Source of the DNA: UMGS172 sp045546915
Lineage (GTDB): Bacteria; Bacillota; Clostridia; Oscillospirales; Acutalibacteraceae
DNA length: 64,000 nucleotides
Reading direction: 5' to 3'
Assembly: GCA_045546915.1 (NCBI GenBank)
Contig: JAZQDU010000009.1
Coordinates: 51,692 to 115,691, forward strand
Below are positions 1 through 8,835 of this stretch, in pieces. Below the pieces are notes generated by a model, which was given only the letters and a program-made list of their open reading frames with translations, did no database searches and was not told where the DNA came from. A program made the position numbers and the translations under genes. How positions within the stretch are numbered: the first letter of the stretch is position 1; the number at the start of each line of letters is the position of its first letter.

Positions 1-1
1 T

Positions 2-817
2 TATTTTAATAACCTCGGTGTTCAAAATCAGGTTATTAATCAACAACGTGCTATTTATGACCTCAACCGTTATGACTATAACACCGAAACATCTGAAGGA
101 TATCTCGCAAAATTCAGTGAACTTAAAAGGCAAAATAAAGACCTTATCGGTTGGATAACCATTGAAGGTACCGAAGTTGATAACCCCATTTATCAACGCG
201 ATAATGAATATTATCTTAACCATGATATGAACGGCAAATCAAACTCTTACGGTTCGCTGTTTTTAGACGAACGTTGTGACGTCTACCCTTCAAGACGTAC
301 AAGAAACCAAATAATATACGGACACAACATGCGCTACGGTGCTATGTTCGGTACGCTTGACGAATACCGCGATATTGAGTATTACAAGCAACATCCTACC
401 ATTATTTTTGACAGTCTTTGGGAACACAATGTTTATAAAATATTTGCAATAATGATAACCAGTGACGTTACTGATGACACTTTCGGTTATGAGTTCAGTC
501 CATATCGCGCCGATATCCGTGATACCGAGGATTTTCTCCTTTGGACAGAATATTGCAAGCAACGCAGTTTGATTGATACTAATGTTGATATTGAACCTGA
601 TGATGCTGTTATTACCCTTTCAACCTGTTGTAAAGATTTTGATGAAGCAAGACTTGTTATTGTCGGTCGACTCGTTCGCGAAGGTGAATCAACCGATGTT
701 GATGTTAACGGTGCCACAGTTAACAAAGACTGTATATACCCTAAGAAATATTACGATAAAAAGAAACTCCCCGTTCCTAAAGTAGAACCACCAACTGTCA
801 GCGTAAATAATCGCTGA
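2..817 (+). CDS. srtB: Class B sortase, 5' end cut off by the window
   Basis: Membrane-anchored cysteine transpeptidase that attaches proteins carrying a sorting signal to the cell wall. The reading frame is already open at base 2 and reads YFNNLGVQNQ onward, so the N-terminal anchor lies outside the window; the first internal ATG at 227 is not the start. The sortase core is intact: catalytic His in IIYGHNMRYG (codon 323-325), catalytic Cys in the TLSTC motif (codon 626-628), and the Arg in LVIVGRLVRE. The class B character comes from the GWITIEGTEVDNPI and YGHNM blocks. It is followed after 23 nt by a gene encoding a second, degenerate sortase-like domain, so the pair is probably one operon. 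No obvious SrtB substrate with a sorting motif is seen nearby. Confidence 0.93.
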   Translation, partial: YFNNLGVQNQVINQQRAIYDLNRYDYNTETSEGYLAKFSELKRQNKDLIGWITIEGTEVDNPIYQRDNEYYLNHDMNGKSNSYGSLFLDERCDVYPSRRTRNQIIYGHNMRYGAMFGTLDEYRDIEYYKQHPTIIFDSLWEHNVYKIFAIMITSDVTDDTFGYEFSPYRADIRDTEDFLLWTEYCKQRSLIDTNVDIEPDDAVITLSTCCKDFDEARLVIVGRLVREGESTDVDVNGATVNKDCIYPKKYYDKKKLPVPKVEPPTVSVNNR

Positions 818-840
818 CCAACCCGAATGGAGGCCACCTT

Positions 841-3804
841 TTGTCAAAAGACGTTAAAATTGAGATTATTTACTTTAAAAGCGACACTGACGTTTCACTT
901 GAATTCGGTCTGCACGGTAATTACCCTGTAAGGCTTTTGTCGTCGTCAAGTAATGACCTCTCAACATTTTTTAATCTGCTGAAACGAGCAGTTTCAAGAA
1001 GTGAAATAATAATAACTGTCGGCGGTTATTCTAAAGATGAATTTCTGCCTGACTTTATTGCGCGTGCAATTAACAAAACACCCTTTATACCGGAATACAA
1101 CAAATTGGGCGTAATAACCCAAGAGAAGTATTCGTTGCCCGAGGGTGCTGTTCCTTTATCATCTTCTAACAAACGCTTTGGTGGATTTCTTATTGAGAGT
1201 GGCCCACAGACTATTATCAGTCTTTCTGATGACCGTAAAACACGGCTTAATATTGTAAATAACGTTGTTGTAAAATACATAGAGGAACATCATCTGTTTT
1301 TTGCCAACGGTTATTCGCCTAATAACACAGAGAATGAAAACATCGAACAACAGCAAGAAATATTTAAAACTTGTCAAAATGATAATAATGTTCCTACAGA
1401 GTTTGAAGATATTTCTTCTACCAATATAACGGATGATGAAATGGTTGTAACCGAAATTCAAAATCTCGAACAGAACGAAGACGTACAACCCAGTATACCT
1501 ATTGAAAACGATACAACTGAGCCTGAAGTTATAATTGAGGATAATAACTTTGAAACCGAACAGGTGGATATTGTATCACAAACAGAAAACGGACCTGAAA
1601 TTGCAATATTAGACACAGTATCCCCCGAAGATTTTAATTTTGATAGTGAACAAGATACTAAAAACACACATAAAAAAACACGCCCGCAAAGACGCTTTTT
1701 GAGAATAATGTGTATAATTCTTTCACTTTTGATAATTCTTTGCACTTGTGTAACGGTTTTTGTTCTAAACAGAAGAAATAGCGTTAAAACTAATGCCGGC
1801 ACCGATTATTATACCGAACTTGCTGAGATTTACGGTAGTTTTGGTGACGATTTTGAGGGAGCATTTGACGCTTTACAAGAGCATAATGGAAACATTAATG
1901 CTTGGATTAACCTTGCAGGAACTTCTTTAAATTATCCGATATTAAACACAAATATAGTTGATAATTATTATCATAACCACCTTCCAGACGGTTCTGAAAA
2001 CATTAAGGGAACTGTTTTCACCTCCGCCAACATAAGCAATGCGGAACTTGAACAAAACATCATTTTATACGGCAGTGCCGAAGGCGGAATTGGCGTATTT
2101 TCTGCTATTGTTGATTTGTTTAAATCAGAAGAAATCACCGAAATCCCAAAACTTTCGCTCTCTAACAGACATGGATTAACCGAATGGCGCATTTTTTCAC
2201 TTTTTACTGAAAATGAAGCTGACGGTTTTGTCTTTGAGTCAACTGATTTCGATACCGATGCTAAATATGATGCCTTTGTAAGACAACTTATCCGACATAA
2301 CCGAGCAGACCATAAGGCAGTACTCAGCAATACTACATCACCGGTAATCACGCTTATTGCAGTAGCAGGTAACAAACGATATATCGCATGTGCTACACAG
2401 TTTAACAACGTGTCATTTATACCTAATGACAGTAGCCAAACTAACGATACTGAATCAAATACACCCGACAACCTTGTTGACGTTAATGACAGTAATTTAG
2501 ACTTGGACGATAAAACCGAGGATAATGCCGACAAGTTTGAGCAATCACCTTTAGACCCTGACAACGTTGTTGTTTTGCCTCCCATAATTGTTAAGCCGCC
2601 CAGTGGCACAACCTCCTCCGGCAGCAGTACAACATCATCAAATGTACCCAGCAGCAGTGAAGAAGAAACATCTTCCAGCAGCTCTGAAAGCACTTCAAGT
2701 AACACCTCAAGTGTCACTTCAAGCAACACCTCAAGTAACACCTCGACTAACACTTCAAGCAGTACTTCAAGCGAAGTTTCCTCTGACCAATCGAGCGACA
2801 CCTCTTCTGATACATCGTCCGATTCTTCAAGTGAAACAAATTCATCTGATACGTCATCAGAAAGTTCATCCGACACTTCGTCCGAGTCGTCGTCAAATAC
2901 ATCTTCTGAAACGTCGACCGATTCTTCTGATTCCACTTCCGATACATCGTCAGAGGCTTCATCTGATAACGGTGGTGAAAATGAAGAACAACCTACTGTT
3001 GACCCGCTTTATACTTGGGATATTACGCTTTATATTAAGCAAAGCAGCGGCATTGTCTACGGTAGTGCTACCGATATAGTTTCAAGAGTAATTGAAGCCG
3101 AAATGGGTGTGGCTTTCCCTCTTGAGGCTTTAAAGGCTCAGGCCGTTGCCACATATGCATGGCTCGTTAACAACGGTGCTATGAAAAAAAGTTCAGCACC
3201 AAGCGGTGTACCAATGAAAAGTACTCCCAGTGCTCGTGCTATTAAGGCTGTAAATGAAGTAAAAGGCACGCTTATAACATATAACGACTCCATTGCTAAC
3301 ACGTTCTATTTTGCATACTCAGCGGGATATACTGCCAACGTGCAAGATGTATGGACTGCTAAACTTCCCTACTTACAAAGTGTTGAATGTGAAGTTGATA
3401 CAAAACTGTCCAATTTTATTTCCACTAAAACCTATACTGCCGAAAAATTAGCCGAACTTATACTTAAAAAATGCGAAATTGATGTTTCAGAAATGGATAA
3501 GTCCGAATGGATAAAACCCATTGAGTACGACAATAACAACACTTATTGTACTTATGTTGAAATCGGAGGTGTTAAATTCCGTGGAGTGTTTGTAAGAAAC
3601 ACTTTGCTTTCAAATGGTATCCGTTCTACCGCTTTTACCATTACCTATGATGAAGAAAGCGACAGTTTCACCTTTACTTGCAAAGGATGGGGTCACGGCG
3701 TGGGAATGAGCCAAGAAGGTGCTAAGACTTATGCAAATCAAGGCTGGACATATGAGCAAATTCTTGCTCACTTTTACACAGGAACTACATTAATTAAAAA
3801 CTAA
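841..3804 (+). CDS. Fusion: CinA-like domain, TM helix, degenerate sortase, Ser-rich linker, SpoIID domain
   Basis: 987 residues from a TTG start behind a GGAGG site at 826-830. Residues 1-155 resemble the CinA/MoCF molybdopterin-binding fold (SEIIITVGGYSKDEF, then LPEGAVPLSSSN and a GFLIE block) without its usual acidic motif. An acidic stretch follows, then one membrane helix at about 284-306. Residues 325-530 align by eye with class B sortases (NINAWINLAGTSLNYPI), but the catalytic positions are replaced: YGH is YGS and TLSTC is TLIAV, so it should be inactive. A Ser/Thr-rich spacer (about 584-713) leads to a SpoIID/LytB domain (723-987) with EAEMG, ALKAQAVA and GWGHGVGMSQ. SpoIID family members are peptidoglycan lytic transglycosylases, and this domain would sit outside the membrane. 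Domain assignments are by motif; the N-terminal one is the least certain. Confidence 0.8.
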   Translation: MSKDVKIEIIYFKSDTDVSLEFGLHGNYPVRLLSSSSNDLSTFFNLLKRAVSRSEIIITVGGYSKDEFLPDFIARAINKTPFIPEYNKLGVITQEKYSLPEGAVPLSSSNKRFGGFLIESGPQTIISLSDDRKTRLNIVNNVVVKYIEEHHLFFANGYSPNNTENENIEQQQEIFKTCQNDNNVPTEFEDISSTNITDDEMVVTEIQNLEQNEDVQPSIPIENDTTEPEVIIEDNNFETEQVDIVSQTENGPEIAILDTVSPEDFNFDSEQDTKNTHKKTRPQRRFLRIMCIILSLLIILCTCVTVFVLNRRNSVKTNAGTDYYTELAEIYGSFGDDFEGAFDALQEHNGNINAWINLAGTSLNYPILNTNIVDNYYHNHLPDGSENIKGTVFTSANISNAELEQNIILYGSAEGGIGVFSAIVDLFKSEEITEIPKLSLSNRHGLTEWRIFSLFTENEADGFVFESTDFDTDAKYDAFVRQLIRHNRADHKAVLSNTTSPVITLIAVAGNKRYIACATQFNNVSFIPNDSSQTNDTESNTPDNLVDVNDSNLDLDDKTEDNADKFEQSPLDPDNVVVLPPIIVKPPSGTTSSGSSTTSSNVPSSSEEETSSSSSESTSSNTSSVTSSNTSSNTSTNTSSSTSSEVSSDQSSDTSSDTSSDSSSETNSSDTSSESSSDTSSESSSNTSSETSTDSSDSTSDTSSEASSDNGGENEEQPTVDPLYTWDITLYIKQSSGIVYGSATDIVSRVIEAEMGVAFPLEALKAQAVATYAWLVNNGAMKKSSAPSGVPMKSTPSARAIKAVNEVKGTLITYNDSIANTFYFAYSAGYTANVQDVWTAKLPYLQSVECEVDTKLSNFISTKTYTAEKLAELILKKCEIDVSEMDKSEWIKPIEYDNNNTYCTYVEIGGVKFRGVFVRNTLLSNGIRSTAFTITYDEESDSFTFTCKGWGHGVGMSQEGAKTYANQGWTYEQILAHFYTGTTLIKN

Positions 3805-3817
3805 AGAGGTGTTATTT

Positions 3818-4306
3818 ATGGTAGATACAGTTATAGCGGCACTTGACGGATTGCCTAAAGAGCTAATAATTTTTGTAGTATCATTGCTACCTATTTTAGA
3901 ACTCAGGGGCGGAATGATAGCCGCTTCGTTTTTAGGGGTCGAATGGTCACGAGCATTTTTAATCTGCCTGATTGGTAATATGTTGCCAATCCCATTTATA
4001 CTGCTGTTTATAAAGCAAATATTTAAACTTCTCAAAAAAATTAAATTTATGAACAAAATCATTACTAAACTTGAAAATAAGGCAGACGAAAAAGGTAGTA
4101 AAATCAATAAAAGCCGAAACTGGGGATTGTTTGCATTTGTTGCAATTCCCCTACCCGGAACAGGTGCATGGACAGGCGCATTGGTTGCAACTATGCTTGA
4201 TATTAGAATGAGACGCTCATTCCCTATCATTTTTGTCGGCGTTATAACAGCGGGACTAATCATGTCAGTACTAACATACTTTATCCTCCCCGGTTTGTTC
4301 TTCTAA
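3818..4306 (+). CDS. Small multidrug-export-type membrane protein (COG2426 family)
   Basis: 162 residues with four or so hydrophobic segments. It has the blocks typical of the putative small multi-drug export family: LPILELRGGMIAASFLGV near the N terminus and AIPLPGTGAWTGALVA in the second half. The start chosen is the ATG at 3818, which lies 8-9 nt behind an AAAGAGG ribosome site; the upstream in-frame GTG at 3809 overlaps that site. The gene begins 13 nt after the SpoIID fusion gene, so it is likely co-transcribed with it. The substrate is unknown and the family name rests on weak evidence; an integral membrane transporter or channel is all that can be said safely. Confidence 0.8.
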   Translation: MVDTVIAALDGLPKELIIFVVSLLPILELRGGMIAASFLGVEWSRAFLICLIGNMLPIPFILLFIKQIFKLLKKIKFMNKIITKLENKADEKGSKINKSRNWGLFAFVAIPLPGTGAWTGALVATMLDIRMRRSFPIIFVGVITAGLIMSVLTYFILPGLFF

Positions 4307-4310
4307 ATAA

Positions 4311-4338
4311 AACCCCGCAGTAATAAAACTGCGGGGTT
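4311..4338. terminator. Intrinsic hairpin between convergent genes
   Basis: A perfect 10-bp stem (AACCCCGCAG with CTGCGGGGTT) and an 8-nt loop. The flank is T-rich when read on the minus strand, so it can stop ftsZ transcripts; it lies just after the plus-strand gene and may act on both. Confidence 0.75.
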
Positions 4339-4354
4339 AACTATTGCAAAAAAT

Positions 4355-4378
4355 AAGACCGCGAATTAACGCGGTCTT
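4355..4378 (-). terminator. Rho-independent terminator of ftsZ
   Basis: A perfect 9-bp stem (AAGACCGCG with CGCGGTCTT), loop of six, followed on the minus strand by a T run. It sits 10 nt downstream of the ftsZ stop codon, giving two tandem hairpins in this convergent gap. Confidence 0.85.
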
Positions 4379-4388
4379 AAATTATTTA

Positions 4389-5447
4389 TTACTGATTAAA
4401 TACGCTAAGTATCGAAATGCTGTCGTCATCATCGTCATCATTTCCGGTGGAAATGCTATTAAGAATGTCGTCAGCAGGACTCTTCTCCTTAAAATCACCA
4501 AGGCCTGTAGCAACAACGGTAATTCTCATTTCGTCCTCTAATGTTTCGTCAAGCTGTACACCCCAAATGATGGTTGCATCAGGATGAGCCATATCAGCAA
4601 CGATAGTGGAAGCCTGGTCTGCCTCTTCAAGTCCGATATCTTCAGAGCCGATAATGCTAATGATAACGCCACGAGCGTTACGCATATCAGTTTCAATAAG
4701 AGGACTGGAAATAGCCATCTGTGCAGCCTGTTCTGCCTTATCACGACCGGTTGCAACACCAACACCCATATGAGCGTAGCCTGCATCCTTCATAACTGCT
4801 GTAACATCAGCAAAGTCGAGGTTAACCATCGAAGTTCCGGTAATGAGTTCAGAAATACTCTGAACACCCTGACGAAGAACGTCATCAGCAATTTCAAAGG
4901 CATTTTTCAATGTAATCTTCTGCTCAGAAACATATTTAAGTCTTTCATTAGGAATAACGATAAGGCTATCAACATGTTCTCTAAGAGCTGCAATACCTTC
5001 TTCAGCCTGCTGCATTCTCTTCTGACGCTCGAAAGCAAAAGGTTTGGTAACAATACCAACTGTAAGAATACCGAGCTCTTTAGCTATCTGAGCAACAACG
5101 GGAGCTGCACCGGTACCGGTACCGCCGCCCATACCGGCTGCGATAAATACCATATCTGCACTGCGAAGAGCAGCTGCAATCTCGTCCTTAGACTCTTGTG
5201 CGGCATTTTCACCATTGCTGGGGTTACCGCCTGCGCCCTGACCTTTGGTAAGTTTTTCACCAATCTGGATTTTGTGACTTGCCTTCGAGTGAATCAAAGC
5301 AGCCTTATCTGTGTTGATAGCAATAAACTCAACACCGCGTACACCGGCAGAGACCATACGGTTAACAGCGTTACCGCCGCCGCCGCCAACACCGACTACC
5401 TTAATCTGAACAACATCCTCGGTTGCGTTATCAATTTCGAATGCCAT
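4389..5447 (-). CDS. ftsZ: Cell division GTPase FtsZ
   Basis: Tubulin-like GTPase that polymerises into the division ring at midcell. It has the N-terminal VVGVGGGGGNAVNRM nucleotide-binding loop, the tubulin signature GGGTGTGAAP and the T7-loop region NLDFADV. The ATG at 5447 (MAFEID) is preferred because it lies 9 nt behind GGAAGG; an in-frame ATG at 5453 is only 3 nt away from that site. The C terminus is short and acidic (a run of Asp, then SISILSVFNQ) and lacks the usual proline- and arginine-containing peptide that binds FtsA in many bacteria. It is the last gene of the dcw cluster and has its own promoter in the 150-nt gap behind ftsQ. Confidence 0.98.
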   Translation of the reverse strand: MAFEIDNATEDVVQIKVVGVGGGGGNAVNRMVSAGVRGVEFIAINTDKAALIHSKASHKIQIGEKLTKGQGAGGNPSNGENAAQESKDEIAAALRSADMVFIAAGMGGGTGTGAAPVVAQIAKELGILTVGIVTKPFAFERQKRMQQAEEGIAALREHVDSLIVIPNERLKYVSEQKITLKNAFEIADDVLRQGVQSISELITGTSMVNLDFADVTAVMKDAGYAHMGVGVATGRDKAEQAAQMAISSPLIETDMRNARGVIISIIGSEDIGLEEADQASTIVADMAHPDATIIWGVQLDETLEDEMRITVVATGLGDFKEKSPADDILNSISTGNDDDDDDSISILSVFNQ

Positions 5448-5508
5448 TTTCATCTTCCTTCCACATAAATATATGCAAATACTTATAACTATTCAGTATC
5501 CGTTGATA

Positions 5509-5537
5509 ATTCTACCATATAAAATTAAAAATTGCAA
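5509..5537 (-). promoter_or_regulatory. Sigma-A-type promoter of ftsZ
   Basis: On the minus strand a TTGCAA -35 box (5532-5537), 17-bp spacer and TAGAAT -10 box (5509-5514), about 55 nt upstream of the ftsZ start. It would let ftsZ be expressed independently of the upstream dcw genes. Confidence 0.65.
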
Positions 5538-5601
5538 TACAAAAAATAGAAAAAAATCAAGTTTTTGTTGTTTTTTTCGTATTAAAGCGCAATATATTGA
5601 G

Positions 5602-6402
5602 TTATTTATAAATTCCAATAACATCTCTATAGCGTCTTACACACTTAGGGTCGTCAATCGTCCAATTCTTTAATGACAGTTCCATTTGAACATTATGAGG
5701 CTCTTTTTCGATAGCCTGTTGCATCAAATTAAACTTACGGTCTAAATTGGTAGCACTGCCTAATTCTACATAAATTCTGTCTTCAATAACGGCGCAAAGG
5801 TTAAGATGGTCACTAACATCATAATAAGTAACAGATAAACCACGAGATAAGAACATACTAATTAAGGTTTCAAGTGCATTTTTGTTTTCATCTGAATTGA
5901 AATTTAATGTTTGACCTTCCGTAGCCGTATCAAGGTTAACCCCTCTGACCACAGTCAACTCGGTCTCAACATTAGGGTCGACATCCAAAACCTTAAAATC
6001 TCTGTCAACAATACACTCTGTATTATCCGACTTAAATATTAAAAATTCTTCCGCAGGAGTGATATTTATCACCACAGTCGATGGAAATTTGCGAATAACC
6101 TCAGCTTCTCTTACATAAGGTAAATTATCTTCAATTTTATTTTCGACTTTTGACACAGAAATTCTTAATAAATTATCGCCTTTTTCAACACCTGCAGCCA
6201 AAAGTATCTGTTCTCTCGAATATATCGAAGAGCCATCAATAACAAATGTATTTACGTTGAAAAATACTGTCATCATCAAAATAAAAACAATACCAAGCAA
6301 AAGTGAAACAACACACACATAGAAAAGCGGTTTCATCTTTCGTTTACTTCTTTTTCTTTTGGCGGTATTTTTTTTAGTTTCAGGTGAATATTGAACCTTC
6401 AT
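5602..6402 (-). CDS. ftsQ: Cell division protein FtsQ/DivIB
   Basis: 266-residue bitopic membrane protein of the divisome. A very basic cytoplasmic tail (KRKRSKRKMK) precedes one membrane helix (about residues 25-47). A POTRA domain follows (FNVNTFVIDGSSIYSREQI, with NLLRIS) and then the FtsQ beta domain (PSTVVINITPAEEFLIF). In the Gram-positive divisome it works with FtsL and DivIC to recruit the septal FtsW/PBP pair. It starts 12 nt after the stop of murA and ends the long minus-strand run before ftsZ. Assignment is firm on fold and position; DivIB is the equivalent Bacillus name. Confidence 0.92.
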   Translation of the reverse strand: MKVQYSPETKKNTAKRKRSKRKMKPLFYVCVVSLLLGIVFILMMTVFFNVNTFVIDGSSIYSREQILLAAGVEKGDNLLRISVSKVENKIEDNLPYVREAEVIRKFPSTVVINITPAEEFLIFKSDNTECIVDRDFKVLDVDPNVETELTVVRGVNLDTATEGQTLNFNSDENKNALETLISMFLSRGLSVTYYDVSDHLNLCAVIEDRIYVELGSATNLDRKFNLMQQAIEKEPHNVQMELSLKNWTIDDPKCVRRYRDVIGIYK

Positions 6403-6414
6403 TTTACCTCTCCG

Positions 6415-7665
6415 TCATATTCTTTTAATATTCGCACCAAGCAAATTAAATCCTTTTTCAATTTTGTCATAACCCCGGTCGATATAACATACTTTACGCA
6501 CTATCGACTCACCCTTGGCACAAAGTGACGCAATAACCAATGCTGCACCGCCACGAAGGTCATGAGCAGTAACGACTGCCCCCGACAATTCTCTAACGCC
6601 GGTAACAACAGCAACTCTGCCAACCGTTTTAATATTTGCGCCAAAACGACGTAGTTCATCAATATATCTGAACCTATTATCAAATATATTTTCTACAAAA
6701 ACAGACGTACCTTGGGTTACCGACGCAAATGAAATAAACATCGGCCCTGCATCGGTAGGAAAACCGGGATAAGGTTGAGTAGATATACAATCAACCGCTT
6801 TTTGTTTGCCATTTGAAGTAACTATTACGCCGTTATTAACATCAACATCACAACCGCTGTCCTTAAGAGCAGTTATAATTGGCGCAATGTGTTCAGGCAC
6901 AGCATTTCTTAGCCTTACTTTACCCTTACAAGCGGCAACAGCAAACATATAGGTTGCAGAAACTATACGGTCGGGCATTACATAATGCTCTGTTCCCCTT
7001 AATCTTTCGACACCGTTTATAACTATTGTATCGCCACCTGCACCTTTTATATCGGCACCTGCCGAATTTAAAAAGCATGCAAGGTCACATATTTCCGGTT
7101 CTCTTGCCGCATTCTTTATTATTGTTGTTCCTTTTGCAATAACGGCGGCAAGCATAATATTTTCGGTAGCACCGACACTTGGAAACCTCAAGTTTATTTC
7201 GGCTCCATTTACACCGTTTCTGAACTCACATTCCAACCTGCCGTCGCAAAATTCAATATCGGCACCCATACGCCGTAATGATTCTATATGAATATCAATC
7301 GGTCTTGGACCTAATTCACATCCACCTGGCAAACTTAAAACTGCTCTTTTGTTTTTTGATGCTACGGCACCCATAAAAACAACCGAAGAACGCATTTCAC
7401 GCATTAAGCATTCGGGCACAGTGCAGTTTTCACAATTGCAACTGCTAACCGTTATTGTATTGCCTTCCCTTTTAGTTTTACATCCAAGACATTCTAAAAT
7501 TTCCAAAGAAACATTAACATCGGTTAAATTTGGACAGTTATGTAATACACTGTCTCCATCACAAAGATAAGTGGCGGCAAGCAAAGGCAAGACACTGTTT
7601 TTTGCGCCGGAAACATCAATTTCTCCGTACAGCCGTTTGCACCCGCTTATACTAAGTTCGGACAT
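6415..7665 (-). CDS. murA: UDP-N-acetylglucosamine 1-carboxyvinyltransferase MurA
   Basis: First committed step of peptidoglycan synthesis: transfers enolpyruvate from PEP to UDP-GlcNAc in the cytoplasm. The Lys22-Asn23 pair in SGAKNSVLP and the catalytic Cys116 in PGGCELGPRP (fosfomycin target position) are present, as are the later FPTDAGPMF and HDLRGGAALV blocks. The start is the ATG at 7665 (MSELSISG), 5-6 nt after AGAGGTGC; an upstream GTG at 7674 overlaps that ribosome site. It sits between murG and ftsQ, an arrangement common in Clostridia. 417 residues, the normal family length. Confidence 0.98.
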   Translation of the reverse strand: MSELSISGCKRLYGEIDVSGAKNSVLPLLAATYLCDGDSVLHNCPNLTDVNVSLEILECLGCKTKREGNTITVSSCNCENCTVPECLMREMRSSVVFMGAVASKNKRAVLSLPGGCELGPRPIDIHIESLRRMGADIEFCDGRLECEFRNGVNGAEINLRFPSVGATENIMLAAVIAKGTTIIKNAAREPEICDLACFLNSAGADIKGAGGDTIVINGVERLRGTEHYVMPDRIVSATYMFAVAACKGKVRLRNAVPEHIAPIITALKDSGCDVDVNNGVIVTSNGKQKAVDCISTQPYPGFPTDAGPMFISFASVTQGTSVFVENIFDNRFRYIDELRRFGANIKTVGRVAVVTGVRELSGAVVTAHDLRGGAALVIASLCAKGESIVRKVCYIDRGYDKIEKGFNLLGANIKRI

Positions 7666-7711
7666 AAAATGCACCTCTGTACATCCTATGCCGTTTGTAC
7701 TATTTTGCCAA

Positions 7712-8824
7712 TCAAAGATTAAAAATTATCTCTGCGATTCGCTTATCAGCATCAAAAATAGCCGAAGATTTAGCATTTCTTGACATTTTATCGAGCAAAT
7801 CAGCATCGAACAATAGTTCCTTAAGAGTATTATAGAGCAACTCCCCGTTAAGGTCTTTTTCCTCGATTAACTCGGCAGCATTAATATTTTTAAGCGACAA
7901 CGCGTTAAAATACTGATGGTTTTCTGCAACATAAGGCGATGGAATAAGTACCGACGGTTTGCCGCAAACCTGAAGTTCATTAATTGTCATAGCCCCTGCC
8001 CTGCAAACCACAACATCTGCAGCAGCCATAAGTACATCCATATTATCTATGTATTCATATATCCTTATTTTATCATTTCCGTCAACGTATCCCAAATTTG
8101 AAGCCGCATCATAAAATGTTTTATAACCATTTTTACCGGTGCCGTGCAATATATAAAACTCACCGTTTTTAAGGTTCTGTTCGACTGAATAAAGCATGGC
8201 CTCATTAATTACACGAGCACCAAGACTTCCGCCAAAAGCCAAAACAACCTTAGCGTTTTCAGGGATTCTGAGTTTCGCTCTTGCCTCAGATTTGCTAATT
8301 GACGTCAACTGATTTCTGATTGGGTTACCCGTAATTATTGGTGGATTTTTGGGGTTAATGTTTTTTGCTGCATCCTTATTTGCTAACATAACTATATCTA
8401 CAATAGATGCCAACATTTTTACCGTAACACCGGGATAAGCATTTGCTTCGTGAACGGCAGTTTTAATACCGAGTTTTGCAGCTTCCCTCAAAACAGGACC
8501 GCATACATAACCACCCGTACCGACAACAACATCGGGTTTTATTTGTTTTAATATTTTTCTTGCCGCCGATGAAGCGGTAAAAACTCTATAAACAGCGTTT
8601 ATATTGCGAAATATATTCTTAACCGTTATTTTTCTTTGAAATCCCGATACGTTTATAGTATAAAAATCATAACCCTCAAGCGGCACAAGACGGCTTTCCA
8701 TACCTCTCGCTGTACCTATAAAACTAATTTTACAGTCAGGGTCCACTCGCTTGATATACCCTGCAACAGCAAATGCGGGATTAATATGGCCGGCTGTTCC
8801 GCCACCTGCAAAAAGTATATGCAT
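7712..8824 (-). CDS. murG: Lipid II synthase MurG
   Basis: GT28 glycosyltransferase that adds GlcNAc from UDP-GlcNAc to undecaprenyl-PP-MurNAc-pentapeptide (lipid I) at the inner membrane face, forming lipid II. Diagnostic features are the N-terminal glycine loop FAGGGTAGHINPA, the acceptor-side loop VVGTGGYVCGP, GGSLGARVINEA starting the C-terminal domain, and the donor-site block CRAGAMTINEL with PSPYVAENHQYFNA. 370 residues, close to the usual length. It lies 11 nt behind ftsW in the same operon; MurG and FtsW act consecutively on lipid II. Confidence 0.98.
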   Translation of the reverse strand: MHILFAGGGTAGHINPAFAVAGYIKRVDPDCKISFIGTARGMESRLVPLEGYDFYTINVSGFQRKITVKNIFRNINAVYRVFTASSAARKILKQIKPDVVVGTGGYVCGPVLREAAKLGIKTAVHEANAYPGVTVKMLASIVDIVMLANKDAAKNINPKNPPIITGNPIRNQLTSISKSEARAKLRIPENAKVVLAFGGSLGARVINEAMLYSVEQNLKNGEFYILHGTGKNGYKTFYDAASNLGYVDGNDKIRIYEYIDNMDVLMAAADVVVCRAGAMTINELQVCGKPSVLIPSPYVAENHQYFNALSLKNINAAELIEEKDLNGELLYNTLKELLFDADLLDKMSRNAKSSAIFDADKRIAEIIFNL

Positions 8825-8835
8825 ACCTTAACTCC

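Noticed and set aside
1971..2936. Long minus-strand frame of 321 codons
   Set aside because: It is the antisense shadow of the Ser-rich and sortase-like parts of the gene at 841-3804; no ribosome site, and the repetitive composition comes from the Ser codons.
4584..5468. Plus-strand frame of 294 codons opposite ftsZ
   Set aside because: Antisense shadow of a clear ftsZ gene, without a ribosome site or recognisable domain.
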